DNA of 45,526 bases from Lachnospira eligens (GCF_009680455.1 NZ_WKRD01000013.1:1-45526), one strand, 5' to 3'. Shown: positions 8,827-17,809, counted from the first letter of the stretch. Made by a program: numbers and translations. Notes: a model not told the origin generated them from the sequence alone.

Positions 8827-8845
8827 CAATGGCTCTCATATTGCA

Positions 8846-9526
8846 TTAGTTGCCAACTTCTTCCTGAATCAATTCCAATGCATATAAGTCAACACTCAGA
8901 TACTGGTTTTTGTAAAGAATTGCAGGGCATTTTACAATAGACAGTTCTTCAGAAGAGCCATCTTTATATTGTATGTTGAGTACATACTGTACATATGAAT
9001 CAGCATCATTATAGAAAGTAACCGGGTGCGATGGAGTGAAAGCCAGAGCATCTGTTAAATCTTTAAGTTTATTTCCATCAAAAACGGCAGTCTTATGATT
9101 AGACTGGTTGGTGACAGTAATGCTGTCAGCATTGGCTATGTTAATTGTTACAAGACTTTTGTTATAAATGTTGTCGAGATAATCTATAACATTTGCTGCT
9201 GATTTTCCAAATGGACGGTAAGTTATGTTGTTAATTGTGACTTTGTTGTTGAGTATAATAATGTTGTTGGTACGGTTATCAGTAAATATTCTATATGTCC
9301 AGCCAGTTGATTGCGGATACAGCCACGGCATAACAGTTATATCTTCTATTATGTCAATTAGCTGGTTCTTCTCATTCTGTGTCAGGCTGATTTCGCTGCC
9401 TTCTCTTACAACAGATAAGTCGTCTGTGTCTGACAAACTGACTTTGATATGACGTGGTCTTAGTAAGATTATTAAAATAATAATTAAAACTGCACCAATT
9501 AAGAGACATATCTTTTTCTTATTCAT
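8846..9526 (-). CDS. Membrane-anchored hypothetical protein
   Basis: A 226-residue protein with an N-terminal membrane segment (residues about 5-23, ICLLIGAVLIIILIILL) followed by a positively charged border and a roughly 200-residue exported domain. Two similar blocks (around VTINNITYRPF and HPVTFYNDADSYV) look like beta-rich modules. I do not recognise the family. It lies 40 bp downstream of the PilZ gene on the same strand and is probably co-transcribed with it, which suggests, but does not show, a link to cyclic-di-GMP-controlled surface functions. Confidence 0.75.
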   Translation of the reverse strand: MNKKKICLLIGAVLIIILIILLRPRHIKVSLSDTDDLSVVREGSEISLTQNEKNQLIDIIEDITVMPWLYPQSTGWTYRIFTDNRTNNIIILNNKVTINNITYRPFGKSAANVIDYLDNIYNKSLVTINIANADSITVTNQSNHKTAVFDGNKLKDLTDALAFTPSHPVTFYNDADSYVQYVLNIQYKDGSSEELSIVKCPAILYKNQYLSVDLYALELIQEEVGN

Positions 9527-9566
9527 AATAATTACCTACTATTGAGGGGATGTCTATTGTGACTCT

Positions 9567-9932
9567 TTATTCTTTTTCAATCTTAGCCTCATATTCATCA
9601 AAGATATAACCAAGAATCGGTGCCATACCGACAAACTCGCAGCCATAAAGATAATTGTCAGTGCCCTCAATCGCCTGACTTCTTATAATCTTGACAACAC
9701 TGTAGAGAGTATCTGTTTCAGAGCCAAGATTAAGTGCAGCGTTAAAATAGAAGTTGATAGGCAGCATGCTCTTTGATTCAAATGCAATTCCACCTTCAGA
9801 TATATTGATAACTTTAATAGGAGAATCAAGATTTTTAATCTCCATGTTATCCTGCTTAAATAAAGATGAAACATTGAGTGACAGGTCTGCTTTCATTCTT
9901 TTAAAACGTCTTTTTTCAATTCCATTAGCCAT
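9567..9932 (-). CDS. PilZ-domain protein, probable cyclic-di-GMP receptor
   Basis: A stand-alone PilZ domain. Both nucleotide-binding motifs are present: RRFKR (R-x-x-x-R, residues 8-12) and NISEGG (N-x-S-x-x-G, residues 43-48), so c-di-GMP binding is likely from established PilZ knowledge. The start at 9932 (MANGIEKRR, 121 residues) is chosen because GGGAGA lies 7 bp upstream; in-frame ATGs at 9965 and 9947 lack a ribosome site. It is the first gene of a two-gene minus-strand unit with the membrane hypothetical. No diguanylate cyclase or phosphodiesterase lies in the window. Confidence 0.9.
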   Translation of the reverse strand: MANGIEKRRFKRMKADLSLNVSSLFKQDNMEIKNLDSPIKVINISEGGIAFESKSMLPINFYFNAALNLGSETDTLYSVVKIIRSQAIEGTDNYLYGCEFVGMAPILGYIFDEYEAKIEKE

Positions 9933-10063
9933 AATAAAATCTCCCATCTTAATATTATTATCCAAGTGAATAGTACACTTCTAAAAACTGACTATATTTA
10001 TATTTTTAATAATACACTTTAATGAGGTAATGCGCAATGTATTATTGCAAAAGATAAAGTCTA

Positions 10064-10092
10064 TTGATTTTGAATGGACGCTGGTATATAAT
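10064..10092 (+). promoter_or_regulatory. Candidate promoter of purC-purF
   Basis: TTGATT at 10064-10069 and TATAAT at 10087-10092 have a 17-bp spacer. It points toward purC, and the dyad at 10109-10131 falls just after the expected start point. Confidence 0.65.
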
Positions 10093-10108
10093 ATTTTTGT
10101 TTGTTTTT

Positions 10109-10131
10109 AAACCGCATAAACACTACGGTTT
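10109..10131. promoter_or_regulatory. PurR-box-like inverted repeat upstream of purC
   Basis: AAACCG (10109-10114) and CGGTTT (10126-10131) form an inverted pair separated by 11 bp, directly downstream of the purC promoter. The Bacillus PurR box centres on a CCGAAC-type core inside inverted half-sites, so this could be the equivalent operator in this lineage. The match is partial (CCGCA and CCGTA rather than CCGAA), so assignment to PurR is inference. Confidence 0.45.
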
Positions 10132-10182
10132 GATAACTTTTTAACTAATAATTATATTAAGAAGAAAAGGATGGATGAACTC

Positions 10183-11061
10183 ATGGGAAAATGTGAATTA
10201 CTCTATGAAGGAAAAGTAAGAGAAGTATATGATTGCGATGACAAGCTTGTTATGGTCGCTACAGACCGTATCTCAGCATTTGATCACATTTTAAAGAATA
10301 AGGTTACAGAAAAGGGAGCAATTCTTACACAGATGTCAAAGTTCTGGTTTGATTATACTAAGGACGTTGTTGCTAATCATATGGTTTCAGTTGATGTTAA
10401 TGACATGCCAGAGTTCTTCCACAAGGATGAATATATTGGAAGAAGCATGCTTTGCAAGAAGCTTACAATGCTTCCTGTTGAGTGTATCGTAAGAGGATAC
10501 ATTACAGGTAGTGGCTGGGCAAGCTACAAGGAAAACGGAACAGTCTGTGGAATTAAGCTTCCAGAGGGACTTAAGGAATCAGAGAAGCTTCCTGAACCAA
10601 TCTACACACCAAGTACTAAGGCTGAGATTGGCGACCATGATGAGAATATTTCATTTGAGAAGAGTATTGAAGTTCTTGAGAAGCAGTTCCCAGGTAAAGG
10701 TCTTGAGTATGCTACTAAGATTAAGGATGCAACTATCACTCTTTACAAGAAGTGTGCAGAGTATGCTTTAAGCAAGGGTATTATTATTGCAGATACTAAG
10801 TTTGAATTCGGTCTTGATGAGAATGGTGATGTAGTTATCGGTGATGAGATGCTTACACCAGACAGCTCAAGATTCTGGCCATTAGAAGGATACGAGGCAG
10901 GAAAGAGCCAGCCATCATATGACAAGCAGTTTGTAAGAGACTGGTTAAAGGCTAATCCAGACAGTGATTATTTACTTCCAGATGATGTAATCGAGAAGAC
11001 AGTTGAGAAGTACAAGGAAGCATATAAGCTTCTTACAGGCAAGGATTTTTCCCGCAAATAA
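10183..11061 (+). CDS. purC: Phosphoribosylaminoimidazole-succinocarboxamide (SAICAR) synthase
   Basis: Joins aspartate to CAIR with ATP in de novo purine synthesis. The N-terminal LLYEGKVREVYD, the DRISAFDH block, the VECIVRGYITGSGWASY block and GDEMLTPDSSRFWP are all SAICAR synthase hallmarks. Length (292 residues from this start) matches the longer form of the family. I prefer the ATG at 10183 because AGGATGG lies 8 bp upstream; the ATG at 10171 has no space for a ribosome site. purF follows after 26 bp in the same unit. Confidence 0.97.
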   Translation: MGKCELLYEGKVREVYDCDDKLVMVATDRISAFDHILKNKVTEKGAILTQMSKFWFDYTKDVVANHMVSVDVNDMPEFFHKDEYIGRSMLCKKLTMLPVECIVRGYITGSGWASYKENGTVCGIKLPEGLKESEKLPEPIYTPSTKAEIGDHDENISFEKSIEVLEKQFPGKGLEYATKIKDATITLYKKCAEYALSKGIIIADTKFEFGLDENGDVVIGDEMLTPDSSRFWPLEGYEAGKSQPSYDKQFVRDWLKANPDSDYLLPDDVIEKTVEKYKEAYKLLTGKDFSRK

Positions 11062-11087
11062 TCACAGGCGATAAGGAATGGAGAATT

Positions 11088-12530
11088 ATGAATCAGATTG
11101 ATATTAATGACAGCCACTATGCTGAAGATGAACTTCATGAGGAATGCGGAGTTTTTGGTGTATATGATTTCGATGGCAATGATGTTTCATCTACAATATA
11201 TTATGGCCTTTTTGCCCTTCAGCACAGAGGACAGGAAAGCTGCGGTATAGCAGTCAGTGATACAGAAGGACCTAAGGGAAAGGTTCTTTCATATAAGGAT
11301 ATGGGACTTGTTAATGAAGTCTTTAATCCTGAAAAGCTTGAAAAGCTTAATGGTAATATAGGTGTCGGACATGTAAGATATTCAACAGCCGGAAGCAGCA
11401 GCCGTGAGAATGCTCAGCCACTTGTTCTTAACTATGTTAAGGGAACTCTTGGTATGGCACATAACGGTAATCTTCTTAATGCGGTTGAACTGCGTGAAGA
11501 GCTTTCTTATACAGGAGCTATCTTCCAGACAACTATTGATTCAGAGGTTATTGCTTACTTAATCGCAAGAGAAAGACTTAATGTTCCTACTGTTGAGGGA
11601 GCTGTGTTAAATGCGATGAAGAAGATTAAGGGTGCTTATTCACTTATCGTAATGAGTCCTAGAAAGCTTATCGGAGCAAGAGACCCATTTGGTTTCAAGC
11701 CATTATGTATCGGTAAGAGAGATAATGCATACTTCTTATCATCAGAGACATGTGCACTCGATACTGTAGGTGCAGAGTTTGTAAGAGATGTTGAGCCTGG
11801 TGAAGTTGTTACTATTACTAAAGACGGAATCAAGTCTGATAAGTCACTCTGCCAGAAAAATACAGCAAGATGTATATTTGAATACATATATTTTGCAAGA
11901 CCAGACAGCAAGATTGACGGAATGGGCGTATATGAGTCAAGAATTAATGCAGGTAGAATCTTAGCAAAGACTCATCCTGTAGAAGCTGATATTGTTGTAG
12001 GTGTTCCAGAATCTGGTAATCCGGCAGCACTTGGTTTCTCAATGGAATCAGGAATTCCTTATGGTAATGCATTTATCAAGAATAACTATGTTGGACGAAC
12101 ATTCATCAAGCCTAAGCAGGAACAGAGAGAATCAAGCGTTAAGGTTAAGCTGAATGTACTTAAGGAAGCAGTTGCAGGCAAGAGAGTTGTCATGATTGAT
12201 GACTCGATTGTACGAGGAACAACAAGTGCAAGAATTGTTAATCTTCTTAAGGCAGCAGGTGCTAAGGAAGTTCATGTAAGAATAAGTTCGCCGGCGTTCC
12301 TTCACCCATGTTATTTTGGAACAGATATTCCTTCAGAAGACCAGCTTATCGCATCAGGCCATTCTGTAGATGAAATCTGTGAAATTATCGGAGCAGATTC
12401 ATTAGGCTATCTTGAGGTTGACAAGTTAAGCGAGATGATATGTGGACAGACAGGTTACTGTGACGCATGTTTTACAGGCAATTATCCAATTGAACCGCCT
12501 AAGATTGATATCCGCGGTGAGATGGGCTGA
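11088..12530 (+). CDS. purF: Amidophosphoribosyltransferase (PurF, Fe-S class with propeptide)
   Basis: Catalyses the first committed step of purine synthesis, PRPP plus glutamine to phosphoribosylamine. Residues 1-19 form a propeptide that should be removed to expose catalytic Cys20 (ECGVFG), as in Bacillus subtilis PurF. The PRPP loop VVMIDDSIVRGTTS is intact. The cysteines expected to bind the 4Fe-4S cluster are visible in TARCIFEY, HPCYFG and YCDACF. Length 480 is typical. It is translationally close to purC and no terminator was seen between them. Confidence 0.97.
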   Translation: MNQIDINDSHYAEDELHEECGVFGVYDFDGNDVSSTIYYGLFALQHRGQESCGIAVSDTEGPKGKVLSYKDMGLVNEVFNPEKLEKLNGNIGVGHVRYSTAGSSSRENAQPLVLNYVKGTLGMAHNGNLLNAVELREELSYTGAIFQTTIDSEVIAYLIARERLNVPTVEGAVLNAMKKIKGAYSLIVMSPRKLIGARDPFGFKPLCIGKRDNAYFLSSETCALDTVGAEFVRDVEPGEVVTITKDGIKSDKSLCQKNTARCIFEYIYFARPDSKIDGMGVYESRINAGRILAKTHPVEADIVVGVPESGNPAALGFSMESGIPYGNAFIKNNYVGRTFIKPKQEQRESSVKVKLNVLKEAVAGKRVVMIDDSIVRGTTSARIVNLLKAAGAKEVHVRISSPAFLHPCYFGTDIPSEDQLIASGHSVDEICEIIGADSLGYLEVDKLSEMICGQTGYCDACFTGNYPIEPPKIDIRGEMG

Positions 12531-12669
12531 TAAAGCGATTGCAGCATGCTGCCTGGAGGACATCTCTGATGTGGCGGTTGGTTGAGGCTTGCTATAGCCG
12601 TGTCGCGGACAGTGGATGTGCCTTGAAAGCATAATATTGCTGAATATGAAGGCAATTTCTGGCTGAATA
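12531..12669. other. Gene-free stretch after purF
   Basis: No credible ORF. It contains a perfect 12-bp palindrome GCAGCATGCTGC at 12542-12553 and GC-richer sequence than its surroundings, but no T-tailed hairpin that would clearly end the purF transcript. Confidence 0.4.
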
Positions 12670-12861
12670 CCTATAAGATTAACATATGTGCTGATTTGGT
12701 AGGTGTTTTTTAGCAGAATAATAGAATATATGACACAAGATGCCTACTAAAAGCATGGAATATGTTATTTAGTAGGCATTTTTAGTAAAAATGTAGTACT
12801 ATTATAATAGTCACAAACGAAATTTACCTACTAAAATACTGAATATGCGACTATTTATAGG
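12670..12861. repeat. Array of three helically phased 34/35-bp dyads upstream of the siroheme synthase
   Basis: Three units run from CCTA to TAGG: 12670-12703 (34 bp), 12743-12776 (34 bp) and 12827-12861 (35 bp). Each is an imperfect inverted repeat of the half-site CCTA(C/T)(T/A)AAA, with unrelated centres. Start-to-start spacings are 73 and 84 bp, close to 7 and 8 turns of B-DNA. The middle unit has an 11-bp perfect stem followed by TTTTT and could also act as a terminator. A TATAAT at 12803-12808 lies between units two and three, so the third unit may fall in the leader of the gene at 12959. The same family occurs at 35339-35615. Confidence 0.85.
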
Positions 12862-12958
12862 TATCATGACAACAAGCAAAGAAAATCAGGCTAAAGCAAA
12901 CAGAAATTAACAGTTTCAAAGTGTATCATGACAATAATTACAAGAAAAGGGGAACAGG

Positions 12959-14335
12959 ATGAGTTATTTTCCGTTTTTTAGAGAAATAGAAGGGGAGAAA
13001 TGCCTTGTTATCGGTGGCGGTAAGGTGGCAGCAAGAAAGATAAGCAGGCTGAAGGGATTTGGCGTGAAGATTAAAGTTGTTGCACCGTCTATAGTTTCTG
13101 ACATAGAGGCAGTGGCGCAGGCTTGCGATAATATAAGTGTTGAAAGAAGAATATTCACACCACAAGATATTGAAAATGTGGATTTTGTTATCGCGGCGGC
13201 TGGTGAAGAAGTGGATAAAGAAGCTACAAGATTGTGCAAAGAAAAGGCAATTCCTGTAAATGTTGTGGATAACCAGGAGTTATGTGATTTTATATTCCCT
13301 TCAATTGTGCAGAAGGGTGATATGGTTGCAGGCTTTGTTACAGGTGGGAAGAGTCCGCATGTTGCAGCTAAGTTAAGAAGAGATTTTGAAGCAAATGTAT
13401 CTGATAATATAGAGAGCATATTAGATTATCTTTCAGAGGTCAGGACACTTGCCAAAGAAAAGATAGATGATGACAGAAAAAGAGCAGCATTTATAAGAGA
13501 AGTTTCTGAATTCTGCATGAAAGCAGACAGAGTGTGCAGCAACAAGGAAGAAAATGCATTTTTACAGAAATATCTTGATAACAGGAGTGAGACAGTGCTT
13601 CCGGGGGCAGCACTTGTTGGAGCAGGATGCGGCTCATATGAACTCATCACAATAAAAGGTCTTAATGAGATAAGACGGGCAGAGGTTATAGTGTATGATG
13701 ATTTGATTGATGAGCATCTGCTGGAATTTGCACCGGAGAGCTGTGAGCTTATATACGCCGGAAAGAGGAGTGGCAGACATTCCAAGGCACAGGAGGAGAT
13801 TAATGAGCTTCTTGTAGAAAAAGCTCTTGAAGGCAGATATGTTGTGAGACTAAAAGGTGGTGACCCTTATGTGTTCGGCAGGGGCGGAGAGGAAGCACTT
13901 GCACTTAAAGAACATGGAATACCAGTGCATGAAGTTCCGGGGGTTACATCAGGTATCGGTCTGTGTGGAATGGCAGGAATTCCGGTGACACACAGGGGTG
14001 CAAGCCGTGGATTTCATGTGATTACCGGACATACGGCAGATAATCTGTCACCAGAGGTTGAGGAAATCAGGTGGAAATCATATGCGAAGCTTGATGAAAC
14101 ATTTGTATTTCTTATGGGTTTAAAGAGTATAGACATGATTACGGAAAAGCTGATGAGATATGGAAAGTTGTCAGATACGCCGGTTGCGGTAATTCACGGT
14201 GAGAATACAGATGGTACATATGTAAAGCTTGTCGGAACACTTTCGGATATTGCAGCAAAGGTGAAAGAAGTAGACTTCCCATCACCAGCTATTATAGTTG
14301 TTGGCGAGGTTGCGTCACTGGAATTGACGGATTAG
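12959..14335 (+). CDS. cysG: Siroheme synthase: precorrin-2 dehydrogenase fused to uroporphyrinogen-III C-methyltransferase
   Basis: Residues 1-150 are a Rossmann-fold precorrin-2 dehydrogenase (EKCLVIGGGKVAARKI nucleotide loop; VVDNQELCDFIFPSIV with the conserved Asp; TGGKSPHVAAKLRRD). Residues about 215-458 are the SAM-dependent methyltransferase (PGAALVGAGCGSYELITIKG, VVRLKGGDPYVFGRGGEE, VPGVTSGIG, GIPVTHRG). The product can therefore take uroporphyrinogen III to sirohydrochlorin and probably siroheme, the cofactor of sulfite/nitrite reductases. The domain order is that of enterobacterial CysG, 458 residues. AAAAGGGG precedes the ATG. No reductase that would use siroheme is adjacent. The dyad array upstream is its likely regulatory region. 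Confidence 0.93.
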   Translation: MSYFPFFREIEGEKCLVIGGGKVAARKISRLKGFGVKIKVVAPSIVSDIEAVAQACDNISVERRIFTPQDIENVDFVIAAAGEEVDKEATRLCKEKAIPVNVVDNQELCDFIFPSIVQKGDMVAGFVTGGKSPHVAAKLRRDFEANVSDNIESILDYLSEVRTLAKEKIDDDRKRAAFIREVSEFCMKADRVCSNKEENAFLQKYLDNRSETVLPGAALVGAGCGSYELITIKGLNEIRRAEVIVYDDLIDEHLLEFAPESCELIYAGKRSGRHSKAQEEINELLVEKALEGRYVVRLKGGDPYVFGRGGEEALALKEHGIPVHEVPGVTSGIGLCGMAGIPVTHRGASRGFHVITGHTADNLSPEVEEIRWKSYAKLDETFVFLMGLKSIDMITEKLMRYGKLSDTPVAVIHGENTDGTYVKLVGTLSDIAAKVKEVDFPSPAIIVVGEVASLELTD

Positions 14336-14382
14336 CAGAAACTTAAGATGCGCTGAAAAGCAGCGCAGGAATAGAGGTTAAC

Positions 14383-14979
14383 ATGGATAAAGACAGACTT
14401 GACAGACAGATAGAGTTTATAAGAGAGATTGATAAGGAAAAGAGCATTGGCAGACAGACGTATCTGGCGGATGCGTCAAGAAAGGAAGATGACGCTGAGC
14501 ATGCATGGCATATGGCAATTATGACTGTGCTGTTGTCTGAATATGCCAACGAAAAGATTGATGTGCTCCGCACAATGACAATGCTTCTTATACATGACCT
14601 TGTAGAGATAGATGCAGGCGATACATATGCTTACGATGAGAATGCTAAGAAGACACAGCGTGAAAGAGAGTTAAAATGTGCTGACAGAATATTCAGTATT
14701 CTTCCAGAAGACCAGGGGAAATATATGCGTGAATTGTGGGAGGAATTCGAGGCACAGGAAACACCAGAAGCAAAGTTTGCAAGAACTATGGATAACTTCC
14801 AGCCTGTAATTTTAAATGATGCTTCAAAAGGAAAAAGCTGGGCAGAAAAGGGTGTGCATCTTAGCCAGATATTAAAAAGAAATGCACGAACAGGAGAAGG
14901 CTCAGAAGAACTCTGGAAATATTCGTATGAAAAATTTATAATGCCTAATGTGAAAAAAGGGAATATTAAAGAGGATTAA
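14383..14979 (+). CDS. HD-domain phosphohydrolase (YfbR-like nucleotidase family)
   Basis: A 198-residue HD-domain protein. The metal-binding residues appear in AEHAWHMA (His40) and in HDLVEIDAGD (His71-Asp72), with a later Asp in ARTMDNFQPV. The pattern matches the HD hydrolases related to 5'-deoxynucleotidase YfbR, so dephosphorylation of nucleotides is the likely but unproven activity. GAGGT precedes the ATG, 47 bp after cysG, so the two may be co-transcribed. It is followed by the inverted repeat at 14995-15043. Confidence 0.85.
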   Translation: MDKDRLDRQIEFIREIDKEKSIGRQTYLADASRKEDDAEHAWHMAIMTVLLSEYANEKIDVLRTMTMLLIHDLVEIDAGDTYAYDENAKKTQRERELKCADRIFSILPEDQGKYMRELWEEFEAQETPEAKFARTMDNFQPVILNDASKGKSWAEKGVHLSQILKRNARTGEGSEELWKYSYEKFIMPNVKKGNIKED

Positions 14980-14994
14980 AATAGTAGAAATTCG

Positions 14995-15043
14995 AGTTAA
15001 GGGGGTAAAATTTACAAAAAAGTAAAAAAATACCCCCTTAACT
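14995..15043. repeat. Perfect 13-bp inverted repeat at the edge of a truncated ATPase gene
   Basis: AGTTAAGGGGGTA (14995-15007) is the exact reverse complement of TACCCCCTTAACT (15031-15043), with a 23-nt A-rich centre. The following bases are A-rich, not T-rich, so for plus-strand transcripts it is not a standard terminator. It lies between the HD gene and the beheaded ATPase at about 15080 and may mark a deletion or insertion junction. Confidence 0.7.
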
Positions 15044-15079
15044 TAAAAAAACATTTCTTTTGCTATAATAAAAATATAA

Positions 15080-15775
15080 AACGGAAATTTTCCGAAAACA
15101 ATATTTTATGATAATCCAGACGATAAGAGAACATATATTAAGAGTGTTATAGGAGAAATATTAGAAAAGGATATTAAGCACAGGGTAAAGATACGTAATG
15201 TTTCAGTTTTTGAAAAAGTGCAGACATATCTTATTAACAACTTTGGCTCAACAACTAGTTTGAAGAGTATCTTGAAAGAACTTCATAAATCTGGAATGGA
15301 CATAAAGAGAGAAACTTTGAACCGTTATATTAATATATTAATGGATGCAAAAATAATATACGAATGTAAGAGGTTTGATTTAAAATCCATAAATGGTGAG
15401 CAGAAGTATTATTTATCAGATATGGGTTTCTATTTTGCAACAAATACTGATAACAGAATTAATTATGGACCAGCCCTTGAAAATGTTGTTTTTAACTATG
15501 CAAAATCAAAGGGGTATGATATCAGTATTGGAAGAATAGGAAAGTTAGAATGTGATTTTATTATGAGAGATAATATGAACAACTATGGTTATGTTCAGGT
15601 GACGATGACAACAATGTTAAACAGAGAAACAGAGGATCGAGAGTATGCTCCATTAGAGATGATTAAAGATAACTATCCTAAATATGTGCTTACAAGAAAT
15701 GATATGATACAAAAAAGAAATGGAATCATTCATGAAAATATACCGCAGTTTATGGCATCTGGAAAGCTTTTCTAA
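15080..15775 (+). pseudogene. C-terminal fragment of an AAA_14/DUF4143-type ATPase
   Basis: The frame is open from about 15080 to the TAA at 15773-15775 but has no ATG at its beginning; the first usable start, GTG at 15218, lacks a good ribosome site. The translated text (FYDNPDDKRTYIKSVIGEIL..., VFEKVQTYLINNFG, RYINILMDAKIIYECKRFD, LENVVFNYAKSKGYDISIGR) is the second half of the AAA-plus-DUF4143 family, including the nuclease-like segment GKLECDFIMRD. The P-loop ATPase domain, roughly 200 residues, is missing. I treat it as a deletion remnant, although a shortened product could still be made. Confidence 0.8.
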
Positions 15776-17076
15776 GGATGCTCCAGCATAACCACAACGC
15801 GGAATTCCTGCTTTTCCTCCGAGTAAACATAATTGAGCAGACCATTATATTTATCTGCAATGCGCTTTACACTTTTAAGACCATAACCGTGAAAACCAGT
15901 GTCCTGTTTTCTGGAATGAAGTTTTCCGTCATGGCCTAAAGGAGATGATTTGCATGAGTTAGCAATGCTTATAAGGTCAGCGTTGCCGCCTCTGATAAGA
16001 GAAACATTACAATCTATATATGGTTCATCACATGATAGGGATGCATCAATGGCGTTATCAAGAAGATTGCAGAATATGGAAGTGAAATCCTGTGCGGGAA
16101 GATATTCAAGGGTGTTGGCGCGTATGTCTGCCTCAAAGCTTATACCTGAATTACTACATTGTTCGGCATATCTTGAGATAATTACATTCAGTATATCAAT
16201 TTTGCAATATCTTTTGGATTTTCTTAGTGCATCACTTCCCAGAATGTTATTGATATATCCGGTTATTTCGTCAATATGTTTTCCATCATTCAGCTGGCTG
16301 ATAGTATTAAGGTGGTTCTTAATATCGTGAATAAGAATGTGCTGTTTCTCATTAACTTCCTGAACATAATTATAATAATGTTCAGTGTCAGTCTCTTTCT
16401 GTAATTCAATCTGCAATCTGGCATATTCAACATTTTTCTGGCTGATATCCTGCTGCAGATAGAAAGTCAGGATATTGATTGAGAGCAGCAGAACCAGACA
16501 TATGAATACAATAACAGAGTCAGAGCCAGACAGTTTACCGTTGAGACATATATAGCCAAGAGAAACGGTAATGATAGAGGACATAACAGGTATCAGATAC
16601 AGCATAAGGGTGCTTTTGCGTATAGAAGCATTATTGACTGTATTTTTAGAGAAAATTCTGGTTACTAACTGTGAAATACATAAATAGACAGATTTGCTTA
16701 ATATAACAAATGTAAATGCCGAACTATGTATGTTTCCATCACGGAATGCATATATCGTTATGTCAGGAATAGCTGCGGCAATAAGTCCTTCTGATAATGC
16801 CATAAGAATTGTCAGGGCAAGGGCATGAAACAGTGCCCAAACCGGTTTTGAATCATAATTAAGCACGATGCAGCACAGATAGACAATGAATGAGCAAAAT
16901 GCATTGAGTGCCGCATTAGTGAGAATTGCTACAGGTATAAGCAGACTGAACATGCCAATAGTGATTAAAAGAGATAAAAATGTGTTCTTTCGTGAAGTAA
17001 ATATCCGGTTGCAGTATAGCCATAGAATAATGGCTTCTATAAGATATACAAATAAATAGTACAATATTAAATTCAT
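15772..17076 (-). CDS. GHKL-type sensor histidine kinase (agr/Com-like)
   Basis: A 434-residue membrane sensor. The N-terminal 200 residues hold about six hydrophobic segments; then comes a coiled linker, a phospho-acceptor region QHILIHDIKNHLNTIS, an N-box FCNLLDNAIDA and a short G-box GYGLKSVKRIA, the GHKL arrangement of AgrC-like kinases that often sense peptides. The start at 17076 (MNLILYYLF) has AGAGGGGG upstream; an extended start at 17163 would overlap the response regulator and lacks a site. It lies 22 bp downstream of its regulator. The 3' end overlaps the convergent ATPase remnant by 4 bases. Confidence 0.93.
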   Translation of the reverse strand: MNLILYYLFVYLIEAIILWLYCNRIFTSRKNTFLSLLITIGMFSLLIPVAILTNAALNAFCSFIVYLCCIVLNYDSKPVWALFHALALTILMALSEGLIAAAIPDITIYAFRDGNIHSSAFTFVILSKSVYLCISQLVTRIFSKNTVNNASIRKSTLMLYLIPVMSSIITVSLGYICLNGKLSGSDSVIVFICLVLLLSINILTFYLQQDISQKNVEYARLQIELQKETDTEHYYNYVQEVNEKQHILIHDIKNHLNTISQLNDGKHIDEITGYINNILGSDALRKSKRYCKIDILNVIISRYAEQCSNSGISFEADIRANTLEYLPAQDFTSIFCNLLDNAIDASLSCDEPYIDCNVSLIRGGNADLISIANSCKSSPLGHDGKLHSRKQDTGFHGYGLKSVKRIADKYNGLLNYVYSEEKQEFRVVVMLEHP

Positions 17077-17098
17077 AAATCCCCCTCTGATTAATAAA

Positions 17099-17809
17099 CT
17101 AGCGCAATGTTGTAAGAAATGCTGAATAGGTATTAAAAAAATCATTATACTTGCGCAAGGCAATATCAGCGTAAAGATGATTTTCCATATATATTCTGCT
17201 GTTATTATAAGACATAATATAATTCATATTCACTATATAACATCGATGGCTCTGATAAAAGCTCCCAGACGGAAGCATTGATTTAATGCTGGCGAGAGTC
17301 TGGGTGGTTGTATATGTATCTGAAACCGTGTGGATAGTAAGATTGCGGCAGTGAGGATTAACCTCCACCATAATGATATCCTTTGCTGATAATACATATG
17401 TTTTGCCTTTACATTTTACAATAATCCTGCCGCCAATAGAATTGAATTCAGATATGGCGTCTTCAAGGTTACGCATAAAACGTTTACTTTCAACAGGCTT
17501 TGAAATATAACGGAATACATGAAAGCGCATGGCTTCGTCAAGATATTCCGGAAAGGAAGTTATAATAATTATTATTGCTGCCGGATAAGATTTAACAAGC
17601 GAATTACCAACGGCAATGCCATCTATGCCAGACATCTGGATATCTAAATATACAATATCGGGTTTGATATCTGAAGCCAGAATGTCTTCACCAGAGTGAA
17701 ATATGTAAATATCAGGTCTTTTCAGTTTATGTTCAATATAATAACTTTCGCACAGAGTTTTAATCTGCTCGCATATCAAATTGTCATCATCACATATAAA
17801 TATATTCAT
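17099..17809 (-). CDS. LytTR-family response regulator
   Basis: A 236-residue regulator with an N-terminal receiver (FICDDD acidic pocket, phospho-Asp in VYLDIQM, Lys in YISKPV) and a C-terminal LytTR DNA-binding domain (ALSSIKSML-like linker, FYQSHRCYIVNMNYI). It partners the GHKL kinase downstream. The ATG at 17809 (MNIFICDDD) follows GGAGATTGG; the longer frame starting at 17905 adds a hydrophobic stretch with no ribosome site and is rejected. No peptide-signal gene (agrD-like) was seen beside it, so the signal is unknown. Confidence 0.94.
   Translation of the reverse strand: MNIFICDDDNLICEQIKTLCESYYIEHKLKRPDIYIFHSGEDILASDIKPDIVYLDIQMSGIDGIAVGNSLVKSYPAAIIIIITSFPEYLDEAMRFHVFRYISKPVESKRFMRNLEDAISEFNSIGGRIIVKCKGKTYVLSAKDIIMVEVNPHCRNLTIHTVSDTYTTTQTLASIKSMLPSGSFYQSHRCYIVNMNYIMSYNNSRIYMENHLYADIALRKYNDFFNTYSAFLTTLR

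Noticed and set aside
9535..9541. Additional CCTACTA dyad before the minus-strand membrane protein
   Set aside because: Only one half-site; no TAGG partner at 34-35 bp.
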